Shown here: positions 44,637-52,938 of the stretch, piece after piece
How the letters are laid out: every line of letters starts with the position of its first letter
Position numbering within the stretch: the first letter of the stretch is position 1
Origin: Comamonas sp. Y33R10-2
GTDB lineage: Bacteria > Pseudomonadota > Gammaproteobacteria > Burkholderiales > Burkholderiaceae_C
Reading direction: 5' to 3'
Assembly (NCBI RefSeq): GCF_019355935.1
Contig: NZ_CP079925.1
Location: 2,108,001-2,172,000, forward strand
DNA length: 64,000 nucleotides
Program-made: the position numbers and the translations under genes
The notes under the pieces: generated by a model
The model's input: the letters and a program-made list of their open reading frames with translations, nothing else
What the model was told of the DNA's origin: nothing
Databases searched by the model: none

Positions 44637-46085
44637 ATGCAGCATTTTGACAATCTGATGAATGGCCGATGGGTTGCAGCCCACGACTACGTTCCCAACA
44701 TCAACCCCAGCGACATTACCGATGTTGTTGGCAGGTATGCACAGTCTCGGCCCCATGATGTTGACTTGGCAGTCATGGCGGCCAAGGAAGCATTCACCAC
44801 ATGGAGTCACAGCCCCATTCTGCAGCGACATGATTGCCTGCAAAAAATCGCTACGGAGTTATTAGCCCGTAAACAAGAACTCGGCAATCAGTTAGCCCGT
44901 GAAGAAGGAAAAACCTTGCCGGAAGCCATCGGCGAAGTGGTACGCGCCAGCCAAATCTTCCAATTCTTTGCAGGCGAATGCTTGCGTTTGAGTGGGGAGT
45001 GCCTTCCATCAGTTCGCGCAAACATTCAAGTTGATGTCACACGAGAACCGATCGGTGTTATTGGTCTCATCACTCCTTGGAATTTTCCCATCGCCATTCC
45101 GGCCTGGAAAATTGCCCCAGCCTTGGCTTACGGCAATAGCGTTGTTTTCAAACCCTCAGAACTCACACCGGGATGTGCTTGGGCACTGGCCGACATCATT
45201 CACCGCAGCGGTCTGCCCGCTGGTGTATTTAATTTGGTCATGGGCGAAGGCAAAGACATCGGCGAAGCCCTCACCCACAACCCCGACGTAGTCGCAATCA
45301 GTTTTACAGGCTCCACCGGTGTAGGGCGCGCGATTGCGGCAGCATGCGCTCCATTGGGAAAAAAGCTTCAACTGGAAATGGGAGGACACAACCCGCAAAT
45401 CATTCTGGATGATGCGGAGCTAGAACTGGCTGTGGAACTATCCGTGCAAAGTGCATTCTTCTCAACAGGCCAGCGTTGCACGGCCGCAAGCCGACTCATC
45501 GTGACCGATGGCATCTACCCCGCATTTTTGCAAGCCATGCAAGTTCGCATGGGCCAATTGAAAGTAGGCGATGCAAGAATAAGCGGCACCGACATCGGCC
45601 CAGTGGTCAGTCAGGGGCAACTGGATACCGATATGTGCTTCATTCAAGCAGCAATTTCACAAGGCGCCATCGTAGCTAGCGGCGGCGCATTGACACAGTG
45701 TCATTCTGCAAGCGGTGCGCGAGGCTTCTATTTACAACCGACGCTCTTTACCGACACCACAACTGACATGCAAATCAATCAGGAAGAAGTGTTTGGCCCT
45801 GTCGCCAGCATCTTGCGTGTACGCAATTATGAAGAGGCCCTTGCGACGGCGAATGCAACTGCTTTCGGTCTTTCAGCAGGCATTGCAACCACCAGTCTGA
45901 AGTACGCCAGCCATTTCAAACGCCATAGTCAAGCAGGCATGGTGATGGTCAACCTCGCAACAGCTGGCGTGGACTTCCATGTTCCTTTTGGTGGACGTAA
46001 AGCGTCAAGTTACGGTGCACGCGAGCAAGGGCGCTACGCGCAGGAGTTTTTTACAGCCGTGAAAACTGCGTATACGTTTGCATAG
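44637..46085 (+). CDS. aldehyde dehydrogenase (2-oxoglutarate-semialdehyde dehydrogenase-like)
   Basis: The 482-residue NAD(P)-dependent enzyme has ITPWNFPIAIPAWKIAPALA, ISFTGSTGVGRAIA, the catalytic Glu in LQLEMGGHNPQIIL, the catalytic Cys in STGQRCTAASRLIV and NQEEVFGPVASILRV. VNLATAGVDFHVPFGGRKAS resembles dehydrogenases for ketoglutarate or succinate semialdehyde, that is acid aldehydes. A formyl-diacid released by the upstream amidohydrolase would be a matching substrate. The ribosome site is weak. Confidence 0.9.
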   Translation: MQHFDNLMNGRWVAAHDYVPNINPSDITDVVGRYAQSRPHDVDLAVMAAKEAFTTWSHSPILQRHDCLQKIATELLARKQELGNQLAREEGKTLPEAIGEVVRASQIFQFFAGECLRLSGECLPSVRANIQVDVTREPIGVIGLITPWNFPIAIPAWKIAPALAYGNSVVFKPSELTPGCAWALADIIHRSGLPAGVFNLVMGEGKDIGEALTHNPDVVAISFTGSTGVGRAIAAACAPLGKKLQLEMGGHNPQIILDDAELELAVELSVQSAFFSTGQRCTAASRLIVTDGIYPAFLQAMQVRMGQLKVGDARISGTDIGPVVSQGQLDTDMCFIQAAISQGAIVASGGALTQCHSASGARGFYLQPTLFTDTTTDMQINQEEVFGPVASILRVRNYEEALATANATAFGLSAGIATTSLKYASHFKRHSQAGMVMVNLATAGVDFHVPFGGRKASSYGAREQGRYAQEFFTAVKTAYTFA

Positions 46086-46113
46086 CGCTTTAGAGTGCAC
46101 GCGCTCTGAATAT

Positions 46114-46312
46114 GGGCGTTGTTGCACAAATCTTGTTTGAGGTGAGCCCAGCCGTTCACGTGCCACGGCTGCCGCCTGAGGACGGCCAAACTTAGTCAAT
46201 CGTTTCAATATGGCAGCACGATGTGTAACTCGTTGACTTGGCGCTCGAAGGTGCAGGGCATCACAAGCTCGCCCAGTCATTTGATTCTGCTCGCCTTGGT
46301 TTTTTACCAAAC
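46114..46312 (-). mobile_element. decayed IS5-like transposase 3' end and terminal repeat (right flank of accessory cluster)
   Basis: GGGCGTTGTTGCACAAATC at 46114-46132 looks like an IS5-family terminal inverted repeat. On the minus strand 46161-46238 reads SQRVTHRAAILKRLTKFGRP and on to QAAAVA, the transposase C-terminus. The same block occurs at 26533-26616 in the same orientation. No 5' part remains. The stretch 46313-46410 shows nothing further. Confidence 0.6.
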
Positions 46313-46414
46313 TTCTACGGTAGTAGCTGCGCCCCTTCAGTCAGGCACGGTATTTTTATCGACCGTTACCCGCTGAGTTAACCCCTTTTTGAGGCAATCT
46401 CGGCACAATAGAAA

Positions 46415-46446
46415 AAGGACTCCTAGCTTTATAGCTAGGAGTCCTT
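46415..46446 (-). terminator. terminator of the former tRNA-Pro gene
   Basis: AAGGACTCCTAGCT and AGCTAGGAGTCCTT form a 14-bp perfect stem with a 4-nt loop. On the minus strand it is followed by TTTTTC. It lies 8 bp after the tRNA CCA end. Confidence 0.85.
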
Positions 46447-46454
46447 ATCTAGTT

Positions 46455-46499
46455 TGGTCGGAATGGCGGGATTCGAACTCGCGACCCCTTGCACCCCAT
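46455..46499 (-). other. attachment site: 45-bp 3' fragment of tRNA-Pro(GGG)
   Basis: Read on the minus strand the sequence runs from ATGGGGTGCAAG (anticodon loop with GGG and the 3' anticodon stem) through GGTTCGAATC-type T-arm (GAGTTCGAATCCCGC) to CATTCCGACCA. The expected 5' half of a tRNA is absent beyond 46499, where unrelated AT-rich DNA begins. This is the displaced 3' end left by a tRNA-specific integration. The integrase at 46705 lies next to it. Confidence 0.85.
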
Positions 46500-46704
46500 C
46501 TTAAGGGTTGCATATGAAAATTTTGGCTTTAATGGCTCAAAAAATAGTTTATCTTATTGTTTATAAAAAGCTTTTTTATTTATCAAGACGTGCACCAATG
46601 TTTGCAGTTGTTTGCCAATGTGCCAACTTCATCGCCTAGATTGTTACCCCCTTGTTGCCCCCTCATGAAGTTACAAATTATGATGAGCAAAACTTCAAGG
46701 AGTA

Positions 46705-48108
46705 TTGATAAGCAAGCTGCAGCTGAAGGATTTGTGTGCTCTGACCAAGAAGGATATCGGTCACTATATTTCCGATGGCCAGTCCGTACAGGGCGAAGTT
46801 CGGCTCCTTAAGGACAGCCCCGACAGCTCAGCCAATCGTCCGCTTATCAGCGTCCACTTCAAGCTCATCTACCGCTTTGCCTCCAAGCCGCGGAAGATTT
46901 ATCTGGGTGCATGGCCTGCCAACACATTGAGCGACATCCGCGCACAAAGAGACTTGTATCGCGGCCTGCTCGTCCAAGGAATTGATCCCAAAGCCGAGAT
47001 TGCTCGGCAGCAAGAGCTTCGCAGCATCGATCAACAGATTGAGAACGAACTTCAACTCGTCGAGCGTATACAACAACAAGAGCAAGCAAGCAACAAACTC
47101 CTTGCTGTGCAAAAACGCCGTGAGCGCCAGACCTATCGCCAATTCTTTGAGCAGGACTTCTTCCCCAACACCCTAAGGCTCGGGCGTGCCGACGGTGGCG
47201 AGGAAGTCATGCGATCGTTTGAGAAAGACGTATTTCCGATTATTGGAGATGTGGCATTGGAAGACGTCCGCAAAGAGCATTTGACGCTAATCCTAGACAC
47301 CATCGGTCAGCGAGCTACTAAATCGCTGAACATGGTCCGAACCAAGAAAAAAGTGCTCTCCGACCTGCGCCAAAGCTTCGATTACGCGTTTAAGAATGAC
47401 CTCATCCCCGGTGATCCCAGCCAGAAAATTTCTAAAAAAAGCTTGGGCAAAGACAAAATGGGCGATCGCGTGCTCAGCCAGCACGAGATTGCGGATTTCA
47501 TGCAAAAGCTGCCATGCTGCGACCTTTCTCAGAGCTACCAATTGGCGCTACTGATCACACTGGCCACCGGTGTCCGGGTCGCCGACGAACTTCTCAGCGC
47601 CCGCTGGAAACAAGTGGACTTCAAGGCCCGCATCTTTCAGGTGCAGGATCCCAAGAATGGTGTGAACCATCAAATCCACCTCTCCGACTACGCTGAAGAA
47701 AAATTCAAAGCGCTGCACACAATTTCTGGTCACTCCGAATGGATCTTTCCAAGCCAGCGCAACAGCGGTACGCACATCAACATCAAAGATCTCACCAAAA
47801 AAGTGGCGGACCGCCAACGCGGAGCCGAGCCCGCGCTCAAGGGGCGAACTCAGGCTCACAAGAATGGGCTGGAATTACCACTGGGCAAATGGCGTCCGCA
47901 TGATCTGCGCAGAACCATGTCGACCACTATGGTAGAAAAAGGGATAGCGACAGATATCGCTGATAAATGCCTCAATCACCTCGAAGTTGATTCAAACCGG
48001 CGAACCTACATTCTGGCCGCAAACAAAAATGAAATGAAAGAAGCTTGGAATCTTATTGGCTCCTACCTTCAAAATATTGAATCAACATCTGATTCAAAAA
48101 ACGCATAA
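46705..48108 (+). CDS. P4-type tyrosine recombinase/integrase
   Basis: The 467-residue protein has the catalytic residues of tyrosine recombinases: Arg in TLATGVRVADELLSA, H-x-x-R in WRPHDLRRTMSTTM, His in DKCLNHLEVDSNR and Tyr in RRTYILA. The N-terminal part resembles the arm-binding domain of P4-like integrases (RKIYLGAWPANTLSDIRAQR). The start is a TTG just after AAGGAG. It lies 206 bp from the tRNA-Pro fragment, its presumed target. Catalytic residues are intact, so it may still be active. Confidence 0.92.
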   Translation: MISKLQLKDLCALTKKDIGHYISDGQSVQGEVRLLKDSPDSSANRPLISVHFKLIYRFASKPRKIYLGAWPANTLSDIRAQRDLYRGLLVQGIDPKAEIARQQELRSIDQQIENELQLVERIQQQEQASNKLLAVQKRRERQTYRQFFEQDFFPNTLRLGRADGGEEVMRSFEKDVFPIIGDVALEDVRKEHLTLILDTIGQRATKSLNMVRTKKKVLSDLRQSFDYAFKNDLIPGDPSQKISKKSLGKDKMGDRVLSQHEIADFMQKLPCCDLSQSYQLALLITLATGVRVADELLSARWKQVDFKARIFQVQDPKNGVNHQIHLSDYAEEKFKALHTISGHSEWIFPSQRNSGTHINIKDLTKKVADRQRGAEPALKGRTQAHKNGLELPLGKWRPHDLRRTMSTTMVEKGIATDIADKCLNHLEVDSNRRTYILAANKNEMKEAWNLIGSYLQNIESTSDSKNA

Positions 48109-48144
48109 AAACAACACAAAATATAGTAAAAACCCTATATTTGT

Positions 48145-48164
48145 CATCATTTTATAAAATGATG
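48145..48164. promoter_or_regulatory. perfect 20-bp palindrome between int and alpA
   Basis: CATCATTTTA is directly followed by its reverse complement TAAAATGATG. It lies 37 bp after int and 95 bp before the alpA-like start. It may be the operator of the AlpA-like regulator or act as a terminator. Confidence 0.6.
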
Positions 48165-48259
48165 CACTGAATTGAGTGTTTCAGGCATTCGCTAAGTGGC
48201 GTTTTTTAACGCCAATTTTTATTTGCATTAACATCTTTTCATGTGCTGTATTAAGAGTC

Positions 48260-48751
48260 ATGAAAATGCAAAAAATCGAGTTCCTTCTGAGCACTTCTTT
48301 GCTCACTCCTGCGTCCAATGAGGCACTGAATTCCGGATTGCAGAGCTTCGATCAACTCATTGGTATTGACGAAGTCATGCGCATTTTGTCCGTCAAACGC
48401 ACGAGCTTGTATAAGGGTATGAAAAATGGAGTGTTCCCTGAACCCATGCGATTCAGCAAGAGGATGATTCGCTGGCGCCTGACTGATGTCATGGCTGTTG
48501 TTCGACAATCTAAGCCGTTTATTCCCAATCCCTTGGCTGCTAATGATTCGAAGGCTGTTTGTTGTGCCAGCGGCACACCAGAGCATTCGAAATCAACTCT
48601 GTATTCGAAATCAACTCTGCATTCAATTTCAGCACATAAATCGCAGCATTTGGAGAAACTGGAGGAACGCAGACTTGAACTGCTTGCTAATGTAACCTCT
48701 TCAAAATTACGCGCCAAGGTACCAATCAAACGGCATATTCCCAAGAACTGA
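48260..48751 (+). CDS. AlpA-family (excisionase-like) regulator
   Basis: The protein of about 163 residues has an AlpA/MerR-type helix-turn-helix (LIGIDEVMRILSVKRTSLYK, then GMKNGVFPEPMRFSKRMIRW). AlpA of CP4-57 activates its island's integrase and promotes excision. The protein is longer than usual (about 70 residues), with an extra N-terminal segment and a Ser/Lys-rich C-terminal tail. The ATG at 48260 is used; a GTG at 48176 would add 28 residues. Confidence 0.8.
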   Translation: MKMQKIEFLLSTSLLTPASNEALNSGLQSFDQLIGIDEVMRILSVKRTSLYKGMKNGVFPEPMRFSKRMIRWRLTDVMAVVRQSKPFIPNPLAANDSKAVCCASGTPEHSKSTLYSKSTLHSISAHKSQHLEKLEERRLELLANVTSSKLRAKVPIKRHIPKN

Positions 48752-48788
48752 TAGCACTTCGGAGTGCCCGATCAGTCAATCAATTTTA

Positions 48789-48820
48789 AATGTGGATTTC
48801 AGTCCTCTGAAACCCACATT
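48789..48820 (-). terminator. probable terminator after the ferredoxin reductase gene
   Basis: AATGTGG-TTTCAG pairs with CTGAAA-CCACATT with one bulge. On the minus strand it is followed by TTTAAAATTG. It is the only hairpin in the 206-bp gap after the reductase. Confidence 0.5.
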
Positions 48821-48957
48821 ATTATTAAGCGATGAATATTGAGTGATGAAAAAAGCATTGATTAGGCATAATTTCACCGAATTAATGGATACCCTCGTGA
48901 GTTAGGTACAGAAACTCTGGTTCATTATGACTCAGGATAAACTCAAGATGTAGATCA

Positions 48958-50187
48958 TTACACCATGCTTTTCAACGAAATTCCTATGTCGCTCAGCTTT
49001 GACGCGGGGATCAGCGCGCCAGCTTGAACCAGCCCTTTGCCCTGAACAAAGTCTTTCATTGCATTCACACAGTCCATTGCAATTACTTTTCCTTGTTTGA
49101 GGTAGATCACCGAAAAACTTCGCTCCACAGGGTCTCCACGCATAACTGCTTCGTCATACCCCTTCGAAAGCCCTACGGTCTGCAGCTTGAGGTCGTATTG
49201 CTGAGACCAGAACCACGGAATCGCACCATAAGGCTCGAAAGTACCCGTCAAGGATCGCGCGACTGTTGTCGCCATGTCTGCAGCATTTTGGACAGATTCA
49301 ATCCGAGTTGGTGCACCATCGCACCAAATGCTGGCGTGCAAAGCTGCATCCCCTATGGCATAGATGTCTGAAAGACTGGTGCGACAGTACTCATCAACCC
49401 ACACACCATTACCACCAGCAGCTCCAGCTGCAAGCAGCGGTTCAGCGTTCGGAATAATGCCGATGCCGACAACCACGACCTCCGCTGGGATTACTTCACC
49501 ACTGCAAAGTCGAACCCCCTCAACAACATTGCTGCTGTCAAGTTCAAGCGCTTCAATCTGAACATTGAGTCTCACATCAACGCCTTGCTGCCGGTGTTGA
49601 TCCTCATAGAACATTGACAATGCTTCCCCAGCCACTCGGCTGAGCACTCGAGACCCTGACTCCAGCAGTGTCACGCGCTTTCCAAGCTTGCGCAAAACCG
49701 CTGCAGTTTCCAGCCCGACATAGCCGCCGCCCACGATGACGACACTTGACGCTGTCGGCAGCGCTGCAGCCAGATGATCTGCATCGTCACGCGTGCGAAC
49801 AGTGAAAACACCTTTGGCTTTTGCACCAGAGCAGTCGAGCGTTCTTGCACGCCCACCCGCAGCCCAGATCAAGTGCTGGTAGCGGTAGGCTGATCCATCC
49901 TCAGAAAAAACAGTGTGGGCCTGAGGATCTACGGCAGTGACCTTGCACTTGGTGACGATGTCAATTTTTCGTTCAAGCCAAAAGGCTTGCTGCCGGATTA
50001 GCAAGCGTTCAAAGGACTTTTCACCCGCCAGGTAGTCCTTGGACAGTGGAGGTCGCTCGTATGGCAGCTGGTCCTCATCCCCCAGCACCGTGATGCGGCC
50101 ATCATAGTGAGCATTGCGCAGCCCAATTGCAGCTTGCGCCCCAGAATGCCCGGCTCCAACAATCAGAATATCGGTATCAACTGTCAT
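48958..50187 (-). CDS. FAD-dependent ferredoxin reductase (putidaredoxin reductase type)
   Basis: The 409-residue protein has two Rossmann motifs: ILIVGAGHSGAQAAIGLRNA for FAD and VVIVGGGYVGLETAAVLRK for NAD(P)H. It also has YERPPLSKDYLAGE and DIYAIGDAALH. This is the glutathione reductase-type fold that feeds adrenodoxin-like ferredoxins of P450 and Rieske oxygenase systems. It starts 2 bp after the ferredoxin gene. GAGGA precedes the ATG. The likely acceptors are the two Rieske oxygenases at 56.7 and 62.2 kb. Confidence 0.93.
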   Translation of the reverse strand: MTVDTDILIVGAGHSGAQAAIGLRNAHYDGRITVLGDEDQLPYERPPLSKDYLAGEKSFERLLIRQQAFWLERKIDIVTKCKVTAVDPQAHTVFSEDGSAYRYQHLIWAAGGRARTLDCSGAKAKGVFTVRTRDDADHLAAALPTASSVVIVGGGYVGLETAAVLRKLGKRVTLLESGSRVLSRVAGEALSMFYEDQHRQQGVDVRLNVQIEALELDSSNVVEGVRLCSGEVIPAEVVVVGIGIIPNAEPLLAAGAAGGNGVWVDEYCRTSLSDIYAIGDAALHASIWCDGAPTRIESVQNAADMATTVARSLTGTFEPYGAIPWFWSQQYDLKLQTVGLSKGYDEAVMRGDPVERSFSVIYLKQGKVIAMDCVNAMKDFVQGKGLVQAGALIPASKLSDIGISLKSMV

Positions 50188-50189
50188 GC

Positions 50190-50507
50190 TCAATCCTCAG
50201 GAGCAACGGTCAAGCGCAAGCCATCCAGCGAGGCTGAGACAGGGATCTGGCATGACAGTCGTGAGCAATCCTTGCGGTGTTCCGAGGTGTCAAGAAGTTC
50301 GTTTTCGTCTTTGTTTGGCGCAGGCAATCTGTCAAGAAATGCGCTGTCTACGTAAACGTGACATGTCGCGCATGAGCAGCAGCCTCCGCAAATAGCCTGA
50401 ATTTCGTCTAGGCCGCTGTCGCGCAGCGCTTCCATGACCGAACGCCCTGGATCGGCTTGCACGGTTTTCTCAATTCCCGCTCGAGAGATGACATGAATCA
50501 GTGGCAT
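50190..50507 (-). CDS. putidaredoxin/adrenodoxin-type [2Fe-2S] ferredoxin
   Basis: The 105-residue protein has the cluster ligands in [15 protein letters not shown] and the last Cys in RLSCQIPVS. The spacing is that of putidaredoxin and of DdmB, the ferredoxin of dicamba demethylase. An additional Cys stands next to the first CxxC unit. I chose the ATG at 50507 because it gives the normal length; an upstream ATG is possible. It forms an operon with its reductase and is divergent from lysR. Confidence 0.92.
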   Translation of the reverse strand: MPLIHVISRAGIEKTVQADPGRSVMEALRDSGLDEIQAICGGCCSCATCHVYVDSAFLDRLPAPNKDENELLDTSEHRKDCSRLSCQIPVSASLDGLRLTVAPED

Positions 50508-50560
50508 GGTCAGATTTAGGCTGCTATTGAGTTGTGGTGCGTTCACTCTAGACATAGCCG

Positions 50561-50611
50561 GCGCATCTGGAAAATACATTTCAAGAATTCATGGCATCGT
50601 TTTTGCCTATG
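50561..50611. promoter_or_regulatory. 51-bp conserved promoter element, copy A (fdx/lysR)
   Basis: This segment between the ferredoxin and lysR starts matches the segment 63481-63531 upstream of the second Rieske gene at 38 of 51 positions without gaps. Shared words include GCATCTG, AAAATACATTT and ATGGCA. It contains GGCA-N7-TGCC on the minus strand, a LysR-box-like arrangement. Confidence 0.65.
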
Positions 50612-50620
50612 TGGTGTCAT

Positions 50621-51538
50621 ATGACTTATCCACAATTACGCTACACGCTTCGCCAACTCCGCTACTTTGTTGTGACAGCGGAGGTTTTGTCCTTCACGGC
50701 GGCATCAAAGGTGCTGCATATTTCGCAGCCATCGATTTCCACTTCACTGGCTGAGCTTGAATCCACTTTTGGCGTTCAGCTTTTCGTGCGGCATCATGCT
50801 GCCGGCCTATCCCTGACACAAGCTGGCCGAGATTTGCTGGGCATGGCTCGCAACCTTCTCAAAAATGCTGAAGACCTACATAGCACAGCCCGCGAAATCA
50901 ACGCAGGACTAAGCGGAACCATTGCGTTGGGTTGCATGGTTTCACTGGCGCCAGCCATGCTGCCCAAGCTCCTGTCCAAGTTCAATCTGGAGTTGCCGAA
51001 CGTCGAGTTCGATACTTTTGAAGTCGGACAGGAAGATCTGTTGCGCTGCCTGCGCGATGGAAGCCTGGATTTGGCGCTGACCTATGACTTGGCACTGGTC
51101 GAGGACATTGAGTTCACGCCATTGAGCGAATTGCAGCCCTACGCGATCCTGCCCAAGCTACACAGGCTTGCTCGCCAACCGACCGTATCCTTGGAAAGCT
51201 TGATCGAAGAGCCTTACGTTCTGCTTGATCTACCCCACAGTCGAGAATATTTCTCGTCACTTTTCGAGCCTTTGGGGCGCTTGCCCAAGCCCGCATTTCA
51301 CTCGTCACAACCGGAAGTCGTTCGAGGCATGGTTGCCAACGGACTTGGCTACAGCATCCTTAACTTTCCGCTGCGCTCGATGCAGACCGTTGATGGTGCT
51401 GAATTCGCAATTCGGCCATTCACTGAACCTGTGCGACCTCTACAACTGGGAATTGCCCGATTGGCCTGCGTTCAACCGAGACAAGTCGTCCAGCGCTTTT
51501 CAGAGTTTTGCGTGACATCGGTTCCCAAAATGCTCTGA
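50621..51538 (+). CDS. LysR-family transcriptional regulator
   Basis: The 305-residue protein has an N-terminal helix-turn-helix (LRYFVVTAEVLSFTAASKVL, HISQPSISTSLAELESTFGV, QLFVRHHAAGLSLTQAG) and a LysR substrate domain. I chose the ATG at 50621 rather than 50591, because the upstream ATG lies inside the conserved promoter element. It is divergent from the ferredoxin operon and probably responds to the island's substrate. Confidence 0.92.
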   Translation: MTYPQLRYTLRQLRYFVVTAEVLSFTAASKVLHISQPSISTSLAELESTFGVQLFVRHHAAGLSLTQAGRDLLGMARNLLKNAEDLHSTAREINAGLSGTIALGCMVSLAPAMLPKLLSKFNLELPNVEFDTFEVGQEDLLRCLRDGSLDLALTYDLALVEDIEFTPLSELQPYAILPKLHRLARQPTVSLESLIEEPYVLLDLPHSREYFSSLFEPLGRLPKPAFHSSQPEVVRGMVANGLGYSILNFPLRSMQTVDGAEFAIRPFTEPVRPLQLGIARLACVQPRQVVQRFSEFCVTSVPKML

Positions 51539-51566
51539 TCTCAAGACATAGGTTAAAGCCATGCAA

Positions 51567-51596
51567 TGCATCTTTAGAAAGTCTTTTGAAGATGCA
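51567..51596. promoter_or_regulatory. inverted repeat TGCATCTT-N14-AAGATGCA upstream of the monooxygenase
   Basis: Two perfect 8-bp arms lie 52 bp before the monooxygenase ATG. The 30-bp span equals that of TGCAT-N20-ATGCA in promoter element copy B (63482-63511), and the GCATCT word is common to both. Confidence 0.5.
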
Positions 51597-51648
51597 GCGA
51601 CGCGTCCTAGAGTGCACATCGACAGCACAGACAAGGACGATTTTCAAC

Positions 51649-52917
51649 ATGTCTATCCAAACTACCGAAGTCATCATCGTTGGCGCAGGCCAGGCCGGCG
51701 TTGCGATGAGCGAACATCTTCTTAAAGCCGGAATTCCTCATCTGGTACTTGAAAGAGCACGTATTGCCGAACGTTGGCGAACGGGGCGCTGGGATTCTCT
51801 GGTGGCCAATGGTCCAGCGTGGCATGACCGCTTCCCAGGCCTGGAGCTTCCAGGTGGTCCAGATGCCTTTGTTCCCAAGGAGCAAGTAGCGGACTATTTT
51901 GTTTCTTACGTAAAGCATCTGAACTCCCCAGTACGCTGTGGGGTAGAGGTTCAGAAAGTGACTCGTCTTGCCGGCCGTTCCGGTTTCTTGGTAGAGACCA
52001 ATAGCGGCCCATTTGAAGCGCAATACGTGGTCGCAGCAACCGGTGCCTTCCAGACGCCTGTGATCCCATCCATCGTGCCAAAGGATGCTGGCGTCACGCA
52101 ATTTCACTCTGCGCACTATCGCAATCCAGAGCAATTACCAGAAGGTGCAGTTCTTGTAGTTGGAGCCGGATCATCCGGGGTGCAGATTGCTGACGAGCTG
52201 GCGCGCTCGGGTCGAAAAGTGTACCTATCGGTCGGCCCTCATGATCGCCCCCCCCGTAGTTACCGTGGCCGTGACTTCGTATGGTGGCTGGGAGTGCTCA
52301 ACAAATGGGATGCCGAGGCCACACTAGGCGTAGAGCACACCACCATTGCCGTCAGCGGTGCGCGTGGAGGCCATACGGTGGACTTTAGACGCTTGGCTGC
52401 AGAGGGCATCACGCTCTTGGGTCGCTCCGACTCCTATGCCAACGGCAAGCTGCATTTTGCCGATGACCTGCGCACCAATATCGAGCGTGGAGATAAGAAT
52501 TACCTGTCAGTTCTCGACGAAGCTGACGCCTACGTGCAGCGCAGCGGAATCGATCTGCCACTGGAACCGCAAGCGCGCGAGTTCCTGCCGTTGCCCGAGT
52601 GTGTATTGCAACCGCTGAAGACTTTGGATCTCGGCAAAGCCGGTATTTCCACCATCCTGTGGGCGACCGGCTACGTGTCGGACTACAGCTGGTTGCCTGC
52701 GGATGCCGTGGGCACCGATGGTCGACCCAATCACCAGCGCGGTGTTGGTGGAGCGCCTGGCATTTACTTCTTGGGATTGCCCTGGCAGACGCGCCGTGGC
52801 TCGTCCTTTATTTGGGGGGTCTGGTACGACGCCAAGTACGTCGCTGATCACATCACCAAACAAAACGACTACATGACCTACCAACCCAATACACCGCAAC
52901 TTTCAACGCAAGTTTGA
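51649..52917 (+). CDS. flavin-containing monooxygenase
   Basis: The 422-residue protein has an FAD site (EVIIVGAGQAGVAMSEHLLK) and an NADPH site (AVLVVGAGSSGVQIADELAR), plus ATGAF and ILWATGY, typical of the FMO/CzcO-like family. Members oxygenate nitrogen or sulfur atoms or perform Baeyer-Villiger reactions. I chose the ATG at 51649 since the FAD motif then starts at residue 10; an in-frame upstream start would overlap lysR. It heads the operon with RidA, DUF1028 and M20 genes. Confidence 0.9.
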   Translation: MSIQTTEVIIVGAGQAGVAMSEHLLKAGIPHLVLERARIAERWRTGRWDSLVANGPAWHDRFPGLELPGGPDAFVPKEQVADYFVSYVKHLNSPVRCGVEVQKVTRLAGRSGFLVETNSGPFEAQYVVAATGAFQTPVIPSIVPKDAGVTQFHSAHYRNPEQLPEGAVLVVGAGSSGVQIADELARSGRKVYLSVGPHDRPPRSYRGRDFVWWLGVLNKWDAEATLGVEHTTIAVSGARGGHTVDFRRLAAEGITLLGRSDSYANGKLHFADDLRTNIERGDKNYLSVLDEADAYVQRSGIDLPLEPQAREFLPLPECVLQPLKTLDLGKAGISTILWATGYVSDYSWLPADAVGTDGRPNHQRGVGGAPGIYFLGLPWQTRRGSSFIWGVWYDAKYVADHITKQNDYMTYQPNTPQLSTQV

Positions 52918-52938
52918 GTCATTTTTTCGGAGTTCACC

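Larger units (their letters stand above)
26476..46312. mobile_element. accessory catabolic cluster bracketed by IS5-like remnants
   Basis: Two same-orientation fragments of related transposase 3' ends (26476-26620 and 46114-46312) enclose a cluster of catabolic genes with a common operator-like motif and lower GC than the core genes to the left. This fits capture as a composite element or by recombination between IS copies. No intact transposase and no target duplication are visible, so the history is inferred. Confidence 0.5.

Noticed and set aside
46005..46310. An apparently complete 101-codon frame at the end of the aldehyde dehydrogenase gene
   Set aside because: Only its first half resembles protein, a transposase C-terminus; the rest reads through the terminal repeat and into the dehydrogenase gene. 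It is listed as an IS remnant instead.
46455..46499. A functional tRNA-Pro gene
   Set aside because: Only the 3' half is present; the acceptor 5' strand, D-arm and 5' anticodon stem are missing beyond 46499.
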